NCBI GenBank assembly: GCA_051859045.1
Contig: JBHYGK010000007.1
Span: 1 to 64,000, forward strand
DNA: 64,000 bases
Source: JBHYGK01 sp051859045
GTDB taxonomy: Bacteria > Pseudomonadota > Gammaproteobacteria > Xanthomonadales > Xanthomonadaceae
Direction: 5' to 3'
The notes under the pieces: generated by a model
What the model was told of the DNA's origin: nothing
The model's input: the letters and a program-made list of their open reading frames with translations, nothing else
Databases searched by the model: none
Translations under genes and position numbers: made by a program
In this document: positions 15,801-25,012 of the stretch, one piece after another
Position numbering within the stretch: the first letter of the stretch is position 1
Layout: each line of letters opens with the position of its first letter

Positions 15801-16216
15801 AGGTCGGCGGCCACGGCCAGATGCAGGGCCTGGCCCCGCACTGGGAGACGTGGATGCTGGTGCAGGGCGGCTTCAGCGAGTTCGAGGCGCTGCGCGCGGC
15901 CACCCTCGACGGCGCCGACTACCTGGGCCTGGCCCGCCAGCTGGGCTCGCTGGAGGCCGGCAAGCGCGCCGACCTGGTGGTGCTCGAGAACAACCCGCTC
16001 GAGGACATCCGCCACAGCGACGACACCGCGATGGTGATGGTCAACGGCCGGCTGTTCGACGTCGGCGCCGACATGGCCGAGATCGGCGGCCGCGAGGCCC
16101 CGGCGCCGGAGTTCTACTGGCAGCGCCACGGCGAGGGCCGCAGCTTCGGCATCGAGTTCGGTCCCACCGCGCCCTGCCACTGCCCGAAGTCGGGCGAGGC
16201 CGGCCATCGGCACTGA
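12890..16216 (+). CDS. Exported beta-propeller (PD40/TolB-like) - amidohydrolase fusion protein
   Basis: A 1108-residue protein with a signal peptide (hydrophobic PLAVALAATLAAGAAAPAARA). Residues 60-640 contain many propeller-blade repeats of the form SPDGR.IAF / DGG.A..VT, as in TolB, DPP4-like and tricorn proteins. From about residue 660 an amidohydrolase domain follows: GVVAFTNARIITMRGA, the metal-binding HAHA at His732/His734 in LVDAHAHANHF, then VEHNLP, GGHGQMQG and the terminal GKRADLVVLENNPLEDI. The C terminus has a Cys pair (PCHCPKSG). It is probably a periplasmic peptidase-like hydrolase whose propeller filters substrates. Start at 12890 follows CTGGAGA. It is four-fold larger than the propeller-free amidohydrolases nearby. 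Confidence 0.85.
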   Translation: MPVSAVSPLRLVARPLAVALAATLAAGAAAPAARAADAPAWNVDTSLPAAQTVRFETSEGTWLDLDVSPDGRIIAFSMLGDLYLLPVAGGEARRITTGMAWDVQPRFSPDGRELAFTSDRGGGNNLWRMPVDGGEATQVTRETYRLLNNPAWTPDGQFLVGRKHFTSQRSLGAGELWMYHRNGGAGLQLTTRDNDQQDLGEPAVSADGRWIYFSRDVTAGPSFEYNKNPHEGIYAIQRLDRETGEIQTVVETAGGAVRPQPSPDGRSLAFVRRVREKSVLHVVDLASGELTAVWDGLSHDQQEAWAIFGPYANFQWLPDASAVVIWAQGKLWRVPMPGVDGSVAGAPTEIPFTAQVEQRLARPLRFEQTLPDARFQARMIRDVATSPDGATVVFHALGQLWRQPAGGGRAERLTASSGVFEYQPSFSADGSKLLYTTWSDAEQGRVVERVLATGVERVLSTQPGFYYGPRYSRDGAMVAWSRQSGSSLTGNLNGGEGGIYVVPAAGGEPRRVVARGGDPQFSADGTRLYYLTGGGLQKTLMSVGLHGEEPREVFNLKYVDFVSISPDGEHVAFTELFNAYVAPMPRTGGSIELSASTTAIPVRRLSTDAGSYLHWSGDALHWTIGNAYHSATLPADFRASTDRPERAARPVTLAVEAPVYRPEGVVAFTNARIITMRGAREGREEVIEGGTLVVEGDRIRAVGPADAVQVPAGARVIDASGKTIIPGLVDAHAHANHFTTGVVPQLNWAYYANLAFGVTTMHDPSATTETVFSQAELQQAGELVGPRVFSTGTILYGADGDFRANVDSLDDARAHLRRMQAQGAFSVKSYNQPRRDQRQQINTAARELGMLVVEEGGSTFQHNLTMIVDGATGVEHNLPVAPLYRDVIEMWRATDVRNTPTLVVSYGGLSGEYWWYARDNVWEEPRLNRFFPRETLDARSIRRETAPDWDYWHVTVSETAKALRDAGIGIQVGGHGQMQGLAPHWETWMLVQGGFSEFEALRAATLDGADYLGLARQLGSLEAGKRADLVVLENNPLEDIRHSDDTAMVMVNGRLFDVGADMAEIGGREAPAPEFYWQRHGEGRSFGIEFGPTAPCHCPKSGEAGHRH

Positions 16217-16225
16217 GGCCATGCC

Positions 16226-17440
16226 ATGAGCCCGCGCGAGCGCGTGCGCGACGCACGCGCCCTCGCGCGGCTGGCGGTGGACGCCGTGCACGGCGCCACC
16301 GACCTGGTGGAGGCCCTGCACGGCACGATCACCGCGCTGGCCCCGCCGCTCGGCGGCGCCGGCGACGCCCCGCCGCCGCGCACCCGCGGGATCGCCCGGC
16401 TGGTGTACCGCAGCGTGCGCGGGATCACCCGCGCGGTCGGCGCCGGGCTCGACGCGACGCTGCATCCGATCGAGCGCCTGCTGGCGGCGTCCGCGCCGGA
16501 CGGCGCGCCGCGCTCACCGCGCCGCGAGGCGCTGGTGGCGGCGCTCAACGGCGTGCTGGGCGACCACCTCGCCGCCTCGGGCAATCCGCTCGCGCTGCCG
16601 ATGCGCCTGCACCGCCCGCGGCCCGACGCGGTCGGCCCCGACCTGCTGGTGCTGGTGCACGGCCTGTGCATGGACGACCTGGGCTGGCGCCGCGACGGGC
16701 GCGACCACGGCGAGGGCCTGGCCGACGCGCTGGGGCTGGTGCCGCTGTACCTGCACTACAACACCGGGCTGCCGATCGCCGCCAACGGACGCGCGCTGGC
16801 CGAGACGCTCGAGGCCCTGGTCGCGGGCTGGCCGGTGGAGGTGCGCTCGCTGCGCCTGCTCGGGCACTCGATGGGCGGGCTGGTGATCCGCGGCGCGCTG
16901 GCGGCCGGCGCCGACGCCGGCCACGCCTGGCCCGCACGGGTGGCGGCGATCGCCTGCCTCGGCACGCCGCACCTGGGCGCGCCGCTGGAGCGGGCCGGGC
17001 GCTGGGTGGACCGGATGCTCGCCGCCAGCCCCTACACCGCGCCCTTCGCGCGGCTGGGCCTGGTGCGCAGCCGCGGCGTGCAGGACCTGCGCCACGGCCA
17101 CGTGCTGGACCACGATGACGCCGCCGCCGACGCGCCGCCCCCGCAGGTGCCGCTGCCGCGCGGGCTGCGCTGCTACCTGCTGGCGGGCACCACGCGCGGG
17201 GACGACAGCCGCGCGGCCACCGCCGCGCATCGCGACGGCGCCCGCCTGCCGGGCGACGGCCTGGTGCCGGTGGCGTCCGCGCTGGGCGAGCACCCTGACC
17301 CGACCCGCGCGCTGCGGGTGCCGGCCGCGCGCAAGGCGGTGCTGGCCGGGCACGACCACTTCGACCTGCTGGGCAGCGCCGAGGCCTTCGACCGGCTGCG
17401 CCGGTGGTTCGCGCCTCCGCGGCCGCGCGCGCGGCGCTGA
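16226..17440 (+). CDS. Alpha/beta hydrolase, lipase/PGAP1-like
   Basis: A 404-residue protein. The first 130 residues are helical and without clear family; residues 137-330 are an alpha/beta-hydrolase core with the oxyanion strand LLVLVHGLCMDDLGW, the nucleophile elbow GHSMGG and IACLGTPHLGAPLE, which is typical of triacylglycerol-lipase and GPI-deacylase-like (PGAP1) proteins. Catalytic His is probably in LAGHDHFDLL near the C terminus, and Asp in LPGDGLVPV. There is no signal peptide. It begins nine bases after the fusion amidohydrolase and may be cotranscribed. Its stop is only three bases from the stop of the convergent hydrolase gene. Substrate unknown; a lipid or ester is likely. Confidence 0.8.
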   Translation: MSPRERVRDARALARLAVDAVHGATDLVEALHGTITALAPPLGGAGDAPPPRTRGIARLVYRSVRGITRAVGAGLDATLHPIERLLAASAPDGAPRSPRREALVAALNGVLGDHLAASGNPLALPMRLHRPRPDAVGPDLLVLVHGLCMDDLGWRRDGRDHGEGLADALGLVPLYLHYNTGLPIAANGRALAETLEALVAGWPVEVRSLRLLGHSMGGLVIRGALAAGADAGHAWPARVAAIACLGTPHLGAPLERAGRWVDRMLAASPYTAPFARLGLVRSRGVQDLRHGHVLDHDDAAADAPPPQVPLPRGLRCYLLAGTTRGDDSRAATAAHRDGARLPGDGLVPVASALGEHPDPTRALRVPAARKAVLAGHDHFDLLGSAEAFDRLRRWFAPPRPRARR

Positions 17441-17447
17441 GGCTCAG
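17437..17447. repeat. Inverted repeat joining the stop codons of two convergent hydrolase genes
   Basis: CTGAG-G-CTCAG: the TGA of the + gene (17438-17440) and the TGA of the - gene (read from 17446 to 17444) are the two arms. The flanking GGCG/CGCC can extend the pairing imperfectly. The same stop-to-stop arrangement recurs at 26286 and 34328. Confidence 0.5.
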
Positions 17448-18520
17448 TCGCCGGGCGCGACGCCGCCGCCGGCGGCGTCCATCGCGACCCCACCCGGCAG
17501 CCCGTCGAGGAACGCGCGCAGCGGCGCCAGCGTGGCCTGCGGGTCCTCCTCGTGCGGCACGTGGCCGAGGGCGTCGAACACCACGTAGGTGCTGCCGGCG
17601 ATCGCGGCGTGGAAGCGCTCGCCGAGGACGGGCGGGATCAGGCGGTCGCGGCCGCCCCACAGGATCAGCGTGGGCTGGGTGATCGCGGACGCCGGCGCGT
17701 CGCTGGCCGCGCGCCCGGGCGCGCCGAAGCGCGCCATCAGCGCGGCGCGGTTGCCCTCGCGGGTGGCGAGGTCGAAATAGCGGTCCACGAGCGCCGGCGT
17801 CACCCGCGACGGGTCGCCGTAGACGTTGCGCAGGCTGGAGGCGATCACCTCGCGCGGCAGCACGCGCTGCAGCAGCGGCGCGGCCCAGCGCTGGCGCGCG
17901 AGCTGGAAGCCGATCGGCACCGAGCGCCCGGGCGCGGGCGCGGCGCCCGCGGCCGGCCCCGGGGGCGCGGCGGCCGGCGCGGCGGGCGGCGGGGCCCCCG
18001 CGCTGTCCACCAGCACCAGCGCGACCACCCGGTCGGGATGCGCCAGCGCGGCCTGCCAGGCGATGGCGCCGCCGTAGGAATTGCCGCCCAGCACCACCTG
18101 CTCCACGCCGAGGTGGTCGAGCACCGCCACCAGCACCTCGACCTGGCGGTGCATCGAGTAGTCGTGCGCGGGGTCGGGCCCGGTGAGCCCGAAGCCCGGC
18201 AGGTCGTAGCGGATCACCCGGCGGCCGCCGACGAGCGCGTCGGTCCAGCCCTGCCAGGTGTGCAGGGAGTCGCCGGTGCCGTGCAGCAGCACCAGCGGCG
18301 GCAGGCCGGCGTCGCCGTCGCGCGGCCCCTCGTCGCGCAGGTGCACGTGCATCCCGGCGATCGGCTCGAAGCGCGAGGGCGGCGCGCCCCAGCGCGGCGC
18401 CAGCTCGGCCACCGGCCGGTCCGGCGCCCAGTGCCACGCGATGAACCCGCCCGCGCCCACCACCCCCAGCGCGAGCACCGCCGCCGCCGATCGCCACAGC
18501 CACCGCCAGATCCTGCGCAT
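17444..18520 (-). CDS. Alpha/beta-fold hydrolase with N-terminal membrane anchor
   Basis: A 358-residue protein. An N-terminal hydrophobic helix ([20 protein letters not shown]) suggests an inner-membrane anchor with the catalytic domain in the periplasm. The alpha/beta-hydrolase signature is complete: [15 protein letters not shown] (oxyanion), [11 protein letters not shown] with the nucleophile Ser, [13 protein letters not shown] with the Asp, and [11 protein letters not shown] with the His. A Pro/Ala-rich insertion lies in the cap region. The start at 18520 follows GGAGGGG and a possible -10 (TAGGCT, near 18550-18555). Upstream open frame is Arg-rich and not coding. Closest in style to hydrolases of haloalkane dehalogenase/epoxide hydrolase type; substrate not assignable. 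Confidence 0.82.
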   Translation of the reverse strand: MRRIWRWLWRSAAAVLALGVVGAGGFIAWHWAPDRPVAELAPRWGAPPSRFEPIAGMHVHLRDEGPRDGDAGLPPLVLLHGTGDSLHTWQGWTDALVGGRRVIRYDLPGFGLTGPDPAHDYSMHRQVEVLVAVLDHLGVEQVVLGGNSYGGAIAWQAALAHPDRVVALVLVDSAGAPPPAAPAAAPPGPAAGAAPAPGRSVPIGFQLARQRWAAPLLQRVLPREVIASSLRNVYGDPSRVTPALVDRYFDLATREGNRAALMARFGAPGRAASDAPASAITQPTLILWGGRDRLIPPVLGERFHAAIAGSTYVVFDALGHVPHEEDPQATLAPLRAFLDGLPGGVAMDAAGGGVAPGD

Positions 18521-18568
18521 CCGCCCGCCCCTCCGACACGATCCCCGCAGCCTAGCGCAGCGCGGCGG

Positions 18569-18592
18569 CCGGGGCCGCGGCTCCGGCCCCGG
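18569..18592 (-). terminator. Candidate hairpin downstream of nrdB
   Basis: CCGGGGCC, 8-base loop, GGCCCCGG, located 15 bases past the nrdB stop on the minus strand. No U-tract follows. It may mark the end of the nrdAB transcript; the next gene in the same direction appears to have its own -10. Confidence 0.4.
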
Positions 18593-18606
18593 TCGCGCCC
18601 GCGGGC

Positions 18607-19665
18607 TCAGAACGCCTCGTCGAAGGCCACCTCGCCCTGCACGCCCACCTGGTAGGCGCTGACCCGGCGCTCGAAGAAGTTGGTCAGCTCCTGCACGTCC
18701 TGCAGGTCCATGAAGCCGAAGGGGTTGGACGCATGCCAGCGCTTGGCGAAGCCCAGCTGCACCAGGCGCTGGTCGCCCACGAAGCGCAGGTACTCGCGCA
18801 TGTCCGCCAGCGACAGGCCCGCGACGCCCATCGCCAGCACGTCGGCGGCGAAGGCCAGCTCGCACTCGATCGCCTCCTCGATCATGCGCGCGGCGTCGGC
18901 CTCGAACGCGGCGTCGACCAGGTCGGGTTCCTCCTCGCGGGCGGTGCGGTAGACCTCCATCGCGAAGGCCATGTGCATCGATTCGTCGCGGAACACCCAG
19001 TTGGTGCCGCTGGCCAGGCCGTTGAGCAGGCCGCGCGAGCGCAGGTAGTAGACGTAGGCGAAGGCGGCGAAGAAGAACAGGCCCTCGATGCAGGTGGCGA
19101 AGCAGGCCAGGTTGAGCAGGAAGGCGCGGCGGTCGGCCTTCGTCTCCAGCCGGCGCAGGCCCTGCACCGAGTCCATCCAGCGGAAGCAGAACTCGGCCTT
19201 GCGGCGGATGCTGGGGATGGTCTCGATGGCGGCGAACGCGCGCGCGCGCTGCTGCGGGTCGGGCAGGTAGGTGTCGAGCAGGGTCAGGTAGAACTGCACG
19301 TGCAGCGCCTCCTCGTAGAGCTGGCGCGAGAGGTACATGCGCGCCTCGGGGGCGTTGACGTGCTGGTAGAGGTTGAGCACGAGGTTGTTGGCCACGATCG
19401 AGTCGCCGGTGGCGAAGAACGCCACCAGGTGCTCCACGAGGTGGCGCTCGGCGGGGCCGAGCTTGCGCTGGAGGTCGGCCACGTCCTGGGCGAAGTCCAC
19501 CTCCTCCACCGTCCAGGTGTTGCGGATGGCGTCGCGGTACATCTCGTAGAAGTGCGGGTAGCGCATCGGCCGCAGGGTCAGCTCGAAGCCGGGGTCGAGC
19601 AGGCGGGCGCGGGCCGGGGCCGCGTCGGCGCGGGCATGGGCGAAGGCGTCGATGGCGGCGTTCAC
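18607..19665 (-). CDS. nrdB: Class Ia ribonucleotide reductase, beta (radical) subunit
   Basis: NrdB carries the di-iron tyrosyl radical that starts reduction of ribonucleoside diphosphates by NrdA. All expected residues are present in this 352-residue protein: Asp88 (FFATGDSI), Glu119 and His122 (YEEALH), the radical Tyr126 four residues after that His, Glu194 (TCIEGLFF), and Glu228/His231 (RDESMH). The C-terminal tail (VAFDEAF) is the usual NrdA-docking peptide type. The start is GTG at 19665, overlapping the nrdA stop as GTGA; no suitable ATG exists before conserved sequence, so coupling to nrdA translation is expected. It lies in one operon with nrdA under the riboswitch upstream. Confidence 0.95.
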   Translation of the reverse strand: MNAAIDAFAHARADAAPARARLLDPGFELTLRPMRYPHFYEMYRDAIRNTWTVEEVDFAQDVADLQRKLGPAERHLVEHLVAFFATGDSIVANNLVLNLYQHVNAPEARMYLSRQLYEEALHVQFYLTLLDTYLPDPQQRARAFAAIETIPSIRRKAEFCFRWMDSVQGLRRLETKADRRAFLLNLACFATCIEGLFFFAAFAYVYYLRSRGLLNGLASGTNWVFRDESMHMAFAMEVYRTAREEEPDLVDAAFEADAARMIEEAIECELAFAADVLAMGVAGLSLADMREYLRFVGDQRLVQLGFAKRWHASNPFGFMDLQDVQELTNFFERRVSAYQVGVQGEVAFDEAF

Positions 19666-22091
19666 TGGCAGGCCTCGCAGGACCCGGGGTTCTCGAGCGA
19701 GCACATCACGGCCTCGGCGTCGGCGGCGGCGGGCGCCGCGGCCTGCGCGGCGGCCACGGTGGTCTTCGCGATCCGCGTCGCCGGGCGCGAGCGCAGGTAG
19801 TAGCTGGTCTTCAGGCCCTTCTTCCACGCGTACATGTACATCGAGCTCAGCGCGCCGATGCTGGGCGTCTCGATGAACAGGTTCAGCGACTGCGACTGGT
19901 CGATGAAGGCGCCGCGGTCGGCGGCCATGTCGATCAGCGCGCGCATCGGCAGCTCCCAGGCGGTGCGGTAGACCTCGCGCAGCGGCGCCGGCAGCTCGGC
20001 CAGGCCCTGCACCGAGCCCTCGGCGCGCTTGATCGCGTCGCGCACCTCCGGCGTCCACAGGCCCAGCCGCTTGAGCTCGTCCACGAGGTAGCGGTTGACC
20101 ACCACGAAATCGCCCGACAGCGTCTCGCGCTTGAACAGGTTGCTGACCTGCGGCTCGATGCACTCGTAGCAGCCAGCGATCGAGGCGATGGTGGCGGTGG
20201 GGGCGATCGCCACCAGCAGCGAGTTGCGCAGGCCGTGGGCGCGGATGCGCGCGCGCAGGGCGTCCCAGCGCGCGGGATCGGTGGGCGCCACGCCCCAGGC
20301 CTCGAACTGCAGCTCGCCCTCGGCCGCGCGGGTCTCGGCGAAGCCGGGGTGCGGGCCGTGGCGCTCGGCCAGCTCGCAGCTCGCGGAGAGCGCGTGGAAG
20401 TAGATCTCCTCGCTGATGCGCGCCGACAGCGTGCGCGCCGCGCCGCCGTCGAAGGGCAGGCGCAGCTGGAAGAACACGTCCTGCAGGCCCATCAGGCCCA
20501 GGCCCACCGGGCGCCAGTGCAGGTTGGCGCTGGCGGCCTCGGGGATCGGGTAGAAGTTGAGGTCGATCACGCGGTCGAGCTGGCGCACCGCGCCGCGCAC
20601 GGTCTCGGCGAGCCGCGCGAAGTCGACGCCGTCCTCGCCGACGTGGCGCGCGAGGTTCACCGAGCCCAGGTTGCACACCGCGGTCTCGGCGCCCGAGGTG
20701 ACCTCGAGGATCTCCGTGCACAGGTTCGACAGGTGCACCACACGGCCCGGCCGCGCGGTCTGGTTGCAGGCGCGGTTGGCCTTGTCCTTGAAGTTCATCC
20801 AGCCGTTGCCGGTCTGCGCCAGCGTGCGCATCATCCGGGCGTAAAGCTCGCGCGCCTGCACCTGCGCGGCGGCCAGGCCCTGCGCCTCGGCCTGCTGGTA
20901 GGCGGCGTCGAAATCGGGCCCCCACAGGTCGACCAGGTGCGGCACCACCGCCGGGTCGAACAGCGACCACGCGGCGTCGGCCTCCACCCGGCGCATGAAC
21001 AGGTCCGGCACCCAGTGCGCCAGGTTGAGGTTGTGCGTGCGCCGGGCCTCGTCGCCGGTGTTGTCGCGCAGCTCGAGGAAGGCCTCGATGTCGGCGTGCC
21101 AGGTCTCGAGGTAGACCGCGCACGCGCCCTTGCGCTTGCCGCCCTGGTTCACCGCGGCCACCGAGGCGTCCAGCGTCTTGAGCCAGGGCACGATGCCGTT
21201 CGAGAGCCCGTTCGTGCCGCGGATCAGCGAGCCCTGGCTGCGCACGCGCGAGAACGCCAGGCCGATGCCGCCGCTGAACTTGCTCAGCTTCGCGACGTCG
21301 GCGTAGGCCTTGTAGATGCCCTCCAGCGAGTCGTCCGGCGAGTCGAGCAGGAAGCAGCTCGAGAGCTGCTCGTGCACGGTGCCGGCGTTGAACAGCGTGG
21401 GCGAGCTGGGCACGTACTCCAGCCGGCTGAGCCGGTCGTAGAGCTCGATCGCGTCGGCGGGATCCTCGCTGAGCGCGCAGGCCACGCGCATCCAGAACTG
21501 CTGCGGGGTCTCGATGACCTCGCGCGTGCGCGGATGCCGCAGCAGGTAGCGGTCGTGCAGCGTGCGCAGGCCGAAGTAGTCGAAGGCGCGGTCGCGCCCG
21601 GGGCGCAGCGCGTCGTTGAGCTTGCGCGCGTGCGCCTGCACGAAGCCGAGCAGGCGCGCGTTCGCCAGCCCGAGGCCGTGCGCGTGGGCGATGGCCTGCG
21701 AGAACGCGTGCACGCCCTGGCCGGCCACCTCCTTGGCGATCACCTGCGCCAGCAGGCGCGCGGCGAGCCGGCCGTACTCGGGCTCCTCGGCGGTGAGCGC
21801 GGCCGCGGTGCGGATCGACAGCGCGTCGAGCTCGCGGGTGCTGGCGCCGTCGTAGAGGCCGGAGATGGTGCGGGTGGCCACGCGCATCGGGTCGACGGCG
21901 TGCAGGCCGTCGGCGCAGCGGGCGATGGCGCGGACGATCTTGCCGAGGTCGACCGGCTCCTGGCGGCCGTCGCGCTTGGTGACGCGCATGCCGGGCGCGT
22001 CGTGCGGCGGGCGCAGGGCGAAGGCGGGGTCGGGGGCCGCCACGCGGGCGGCGGCGGGGGCATCGTGCAGCGGGATGGTGGCGGACGTCAT
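19662..22091 (-). CDS. nrdA: Class Ia ribonucleotide reductase, alpha (catalytic) subunit
   Basis: NrdA reduces ribonucleoside diphosphates to deoxyribonucleotides in the cytoplasm. The 809-residue protein has an N-terminal ATP-cone (about residues 35-125, MRVTKRDGRQEPVDLGKI), which gives dATP feedback control. The active-site set is visible: Cys246 (LSSCFLL), Asn456-Leu-Cys458-Thr-Glu460, and Cys473 (AVCNLGSVNL). The C-terminal pair Cys805/Cys808 (SCEACQ) would shuttle electrons from thioredoxin or glutaredoxin. The ATG at 22091 follows GGAG by seven bases; the open frame extends upstream through the leader but is Arg/Pro-rich and overlaps the riboswitch, so it is not used. Expression should be shut off by adenosylcobalamin. 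Confidence 0.96.
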   Translation of the reverse strand: MTSATIPLHDAPAAARVAAPDPAFALRPPHDAPGMRVTKRDGRQEPVDLGKIVRAIARCADGLHAVDPMRVATRTISGLYDGASTRELDALSIRTAAALTAEEPEYGRLAARLLAQVIAKEVAGQGVHAFSQAIAHAHGLGLANARLLGFVQAHARKLNDALRPGRDRAFDYFGLRTLHDRYLLRHPRTREVIETPQQFWMRVACALSEDPADAIELYDRLSRLEYVPSSPTLFNAGTVHEQLSSCFLLDSPDDSLEGIYKAYADVAKLSKFSGGIGLAFSRVRSQGSLIRGTNGLSNGIVPWLKTLDASVAAVNQGGKRKGACAVYLETWHADIEAFLELRDNTGDEARRTHNLNLAHWVPDLFMRRVEADAAWSLFDPAVVPHLVDLWGPDFDAAYQQAEAQGLAAAQVQARELYARMMRTLAQTGNGWMNFKDKANRACNQTARPGRVVHLSNLCTEILEVTSGAETAVCNLGSVNLARHVGEDGVDFARLAETVRGAVRQLDRVIDLNFYPIPEAASANLHWRPVGLGLMGLQDVFFQLRLPFDGGAARTLSARISEEIYFHALSASCELAERHGPHPGFAETRAAEGELQFEAWGVAPTDPARWDALRARIRAHGLRNSLLVAIAPTATIASIAGCYECIEPQVSNLFKRETLSGDFVVVNRYLVDELKRLGLWTPEVRDAIKRAEGSVQGLAELPAPLREVYRTAWELPMRALIDMAADRGAFIDQSQSLNLFIETPSIGALSSMYMYAWKKGLKTSYYLRSRPATRIAKTTVAAAQAAAPAAADAEAVMCSLENPGSCEACQ

Positions 22092-22365
22092 GGCGTGCTC
22101 CGTGGATCGGCGGGCGCACGGGTCGCGGGCCTTCCCTCGAAGGCGCGCGGACGCGGGACCGGGAGCGACGCGGCGGCGCGCGCCCGGCCGCGGGGCGGCA
22201 GGCGCAGGCACGCACGTCGGCGCCACGCCCCCGCGGGCGTCGGGTCTCGTCGATCGGGGCGGCGGGCGCGCGCGGCCGCGGGCGCAGGCGCGCGCGGACC
22301 CGTGACGCCGACCGTCCCTCCCTCGGGGACCCATGGGCCGGACACCGCGCGGTGTGCATCGCGCG
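22092..22365 (-). other. Long GC-rich nrdA leader between riboswitch and start codon
   Basis: About 275 bases with no recognisable gene. In the nrdA frame it is open but encodes an Arg/Pro/Ala string without homology features. It should hold the riboswitch expression platform (a terminator or Rho-access site), but no U-tract hairpin is visible. The ribosome site GGAG for nrdA is at its 3' end. Confidence 0.5.
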
Positions 22366-22548
22366 GCTGTCGGCAGGTCTTCGGGCTCGTGGACGCGGGC
22401 GGCGGGTGCCGTCCTCCTACTGGCCGTCGCTTCCCGGGCCGGGGCCCAGTGCGTGTGACGGCGGTCGTTTCCACATACCGCTGCGGGGCAGCCCCGGAAT
22501 CGCACCGGGTTCCCGTTTTAAGCCCGGGGTCACCGGGCACCGACGGAC
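22366..22548 (-). promoter_or_regulatory. Cobalamin (B12) riboswitch in the nrdAB leader
   Basis: Read on the minus strand, the 5' part contains GGGCTTAAAACGGGAA, then CCGGTGCGATTCCGG and GCTGCCCCGCAGCGGTA, which match the conserved core of AdoCbl riboswitches. The 3' end carries the B12-box-like AGCCCGAAGACCTGCC, which is close to invariant in the class. A variable arm lies between. It starts right at the predicted transcription start and ends about 275 bases before the nrdA ATG. In other bacteria such switches turn class Ia ribonucleotide reductase off when B12 is plentiful and a B12-dependent class II enzyme can take over. The expression platform is not evident; the region just downstream is too GC-rich to fold by eye. 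Confidence 0.92.
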
Positions 22549-22553
22549 CACAA

Positions 22554-22580
22554 GCTATAGGGGTCGCCCCGATCGGTCAA
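22554..22580 (-). promoter_or_regulatory. Predicted sigma-70 promoter of nrdAB
   Basis: TTGACC (revcomp of 22575-22580) and TATAGC (revcomp of 22554-22559) separated by 15 bases, slightly short of the ideal. Transcription would start near 22547, exactly where the riboswitch begins, which supports both assignments. Confidence 0.65.
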
Positions 22581-22711
22581 CACAAGATGTGGGTTCACCG
22601 ACCCCGCGGCGCGCCACCCGGCGCGCGCGCCTCGCGCCGCGCCGGGCCGGGGCCGCTCTGGCATCCTTGGGGCCCGGGCGCTTCGCGCGCCGCCCCGACC
22701 AGGATCCCGCC

Positions 22712-23092
22712 ATGCCCCGCACCGCCCTCCGCGCCGCCCTGCTCGCCCTCGCCCTGCTTCCCGGCCTGGCCCTCGCGCTGCCGCTGGAGAACAAGTGGCG
22801 CCTGCAGTTCAGCGGCAACGCCGAGTCCGCCGGCGAGGTGGTGCTGGCGATCACCCCGCGCGGGCAGGAAGCGATCGAGGTGCGCGTCGCGATCGTCGAG
22901 GGCACCAGCGAGAACGGCGTGGCCCGCGCCGTGCGCGCCGGCCTGCGCGAGGCGATCGGCGAGGACTTCAAGGTCGAGTCCGACGACGGCGAGGACGTGC
23001 TGGTGAAGCGCCGCCTCGGCCGTCCGCGCTTCAACGTGACCACCGTCGCGATCACCGCCGAGGGCGTGCGGCTGAACCTCGACCAGGAGTGA
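22712..23092 (+). CDS. Small exported protein of unknown function
   Basis: A 126-residue protein with a signal peptide (MPRTALRAALLALALLPGLALA) and an acidic, beta-looking mature part (LENKWRLQFSGNAESAGEVVLAI..., ending VRLNLDQE). It has no cysteine. I do not recognise the family. The ATG at 22712 lies about 130 bases from the divergent nrdAB promoter, with a weak AGGATC ribosome site. The next gene begins four bases after its stop, so the two probably form one transcript. Confidence 0.65.
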   Translation: MPRTALRAALLALALLPGLALALPLENKWRLQFSGNAESAGEVVLAITPRGQEAIEVRVAIVEGTSENGVARAVRAGLREAIGEDFKVESDDGEDVLVKRRLGRPRFNVTTVAITAEGVRLNLDQE

Positions 23093-23096
23093 GGCC

Positions 23097-23432
23097 GTGC
23101 CGCGCTTCGTGATCCGCCTGCCCGACCCGACCCTCGCCCGCGGGGCCGACCCCGCCCTCGCGTTCCGCGCGCACGGCGCCGACGCCTTCGCCGCCGAGCT
23201 GGAGGCCGCCCTGCGCGGCGCGACGCTGTTCCAGGCCTGGCGCGCCCTGCAGGAGGAGCCCGACGAGGTCGACCCGGCGCTCGGCGCCATCGACCCGGCC
23301 GCGCGCGTCCGCGGCCACCAGCGCGACCTGGCGATCGACCTCGAGGCCGACACGGTGCTCGCCGGGAGCGTGCTGCGGCATCGCCTCGGCCTACTGGCCG
23401 GGCGCGGCTGGGAACTGCGCGACGTGCGCTGA
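23097..23432 (+). CDS. Small soluble protein of unknown function
   Basis: A 111-residue protein read from GTG at 23097, four bases after the stop of the preceding exported-protein gene, whose TGAGG can act as the ribosome site. The sequence is rich in Ala, Arg, Leu and Asp, has an N-terminal strand-like MPRFVIRLPDP and a segment of conserved character (LFQAWRALQEEPDEVDPALGAIDP), and has no signal peptide or membrane helix. I do not recognise it. Codon use and third-position G+C match the neighbours, which supports it being a real gene. Confidence 0.58.
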   Translation: MPRFVIRLPDPTLARGADPALAFRAHGADAFAAELEAALRGATLFQAWRALQEEPDEVDPALGAIDPAARVRGHQRDLAIDLEADTVLAGSVLRHRLGLLAGRGWELRDVR

Positions 23433-23459
23433 GCGCGCGTCGCGCGTCGGCGCGCGGCC

Positions 23460-24890
<1,431 letters not shown>

Positions 24891-25012
24891 GGCGTGTCCC
24901 CGTGTGGATGCATCCCCGCGCCGACCCTAGCAGGCCGCGGGCGGCCACGCAGGGCGTGCGCCGGTCGCGCCCCTCTGGCACCCTGCCCGCCTCGCATCCA
25001 CGGAGGGATCGC

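Noticed and set aside
12113..16465. A 1450-codon open frame on the minus strand opposite the propeller-amidohydrolase gene
   Set aside because: It encodes Ala/Gly/Arg/Val/His-rich sequence with no domain pattern. Such frames are expected opposite GC-rich genes with G or C in third positions, and the + strand protein has clear motifs.
13342..17118. A 1258-codon + strand frame overlapping the propeller-amidohydrolase and the lipase-like gene
   Set aside because: Arg/Pro/Ala-rich out-of-frame reading with no recognisable motifs; the true frames carry HAHA and GHSMGG motifs.
22092..22505. N-terminal extension of NrdA through the leader
   Set aside because: The frame is open but encodes Arg/Pro strings, overlaps the riboswitch and lacks a start with a ribosome site; the ATG at 22091 has GGAG in front.
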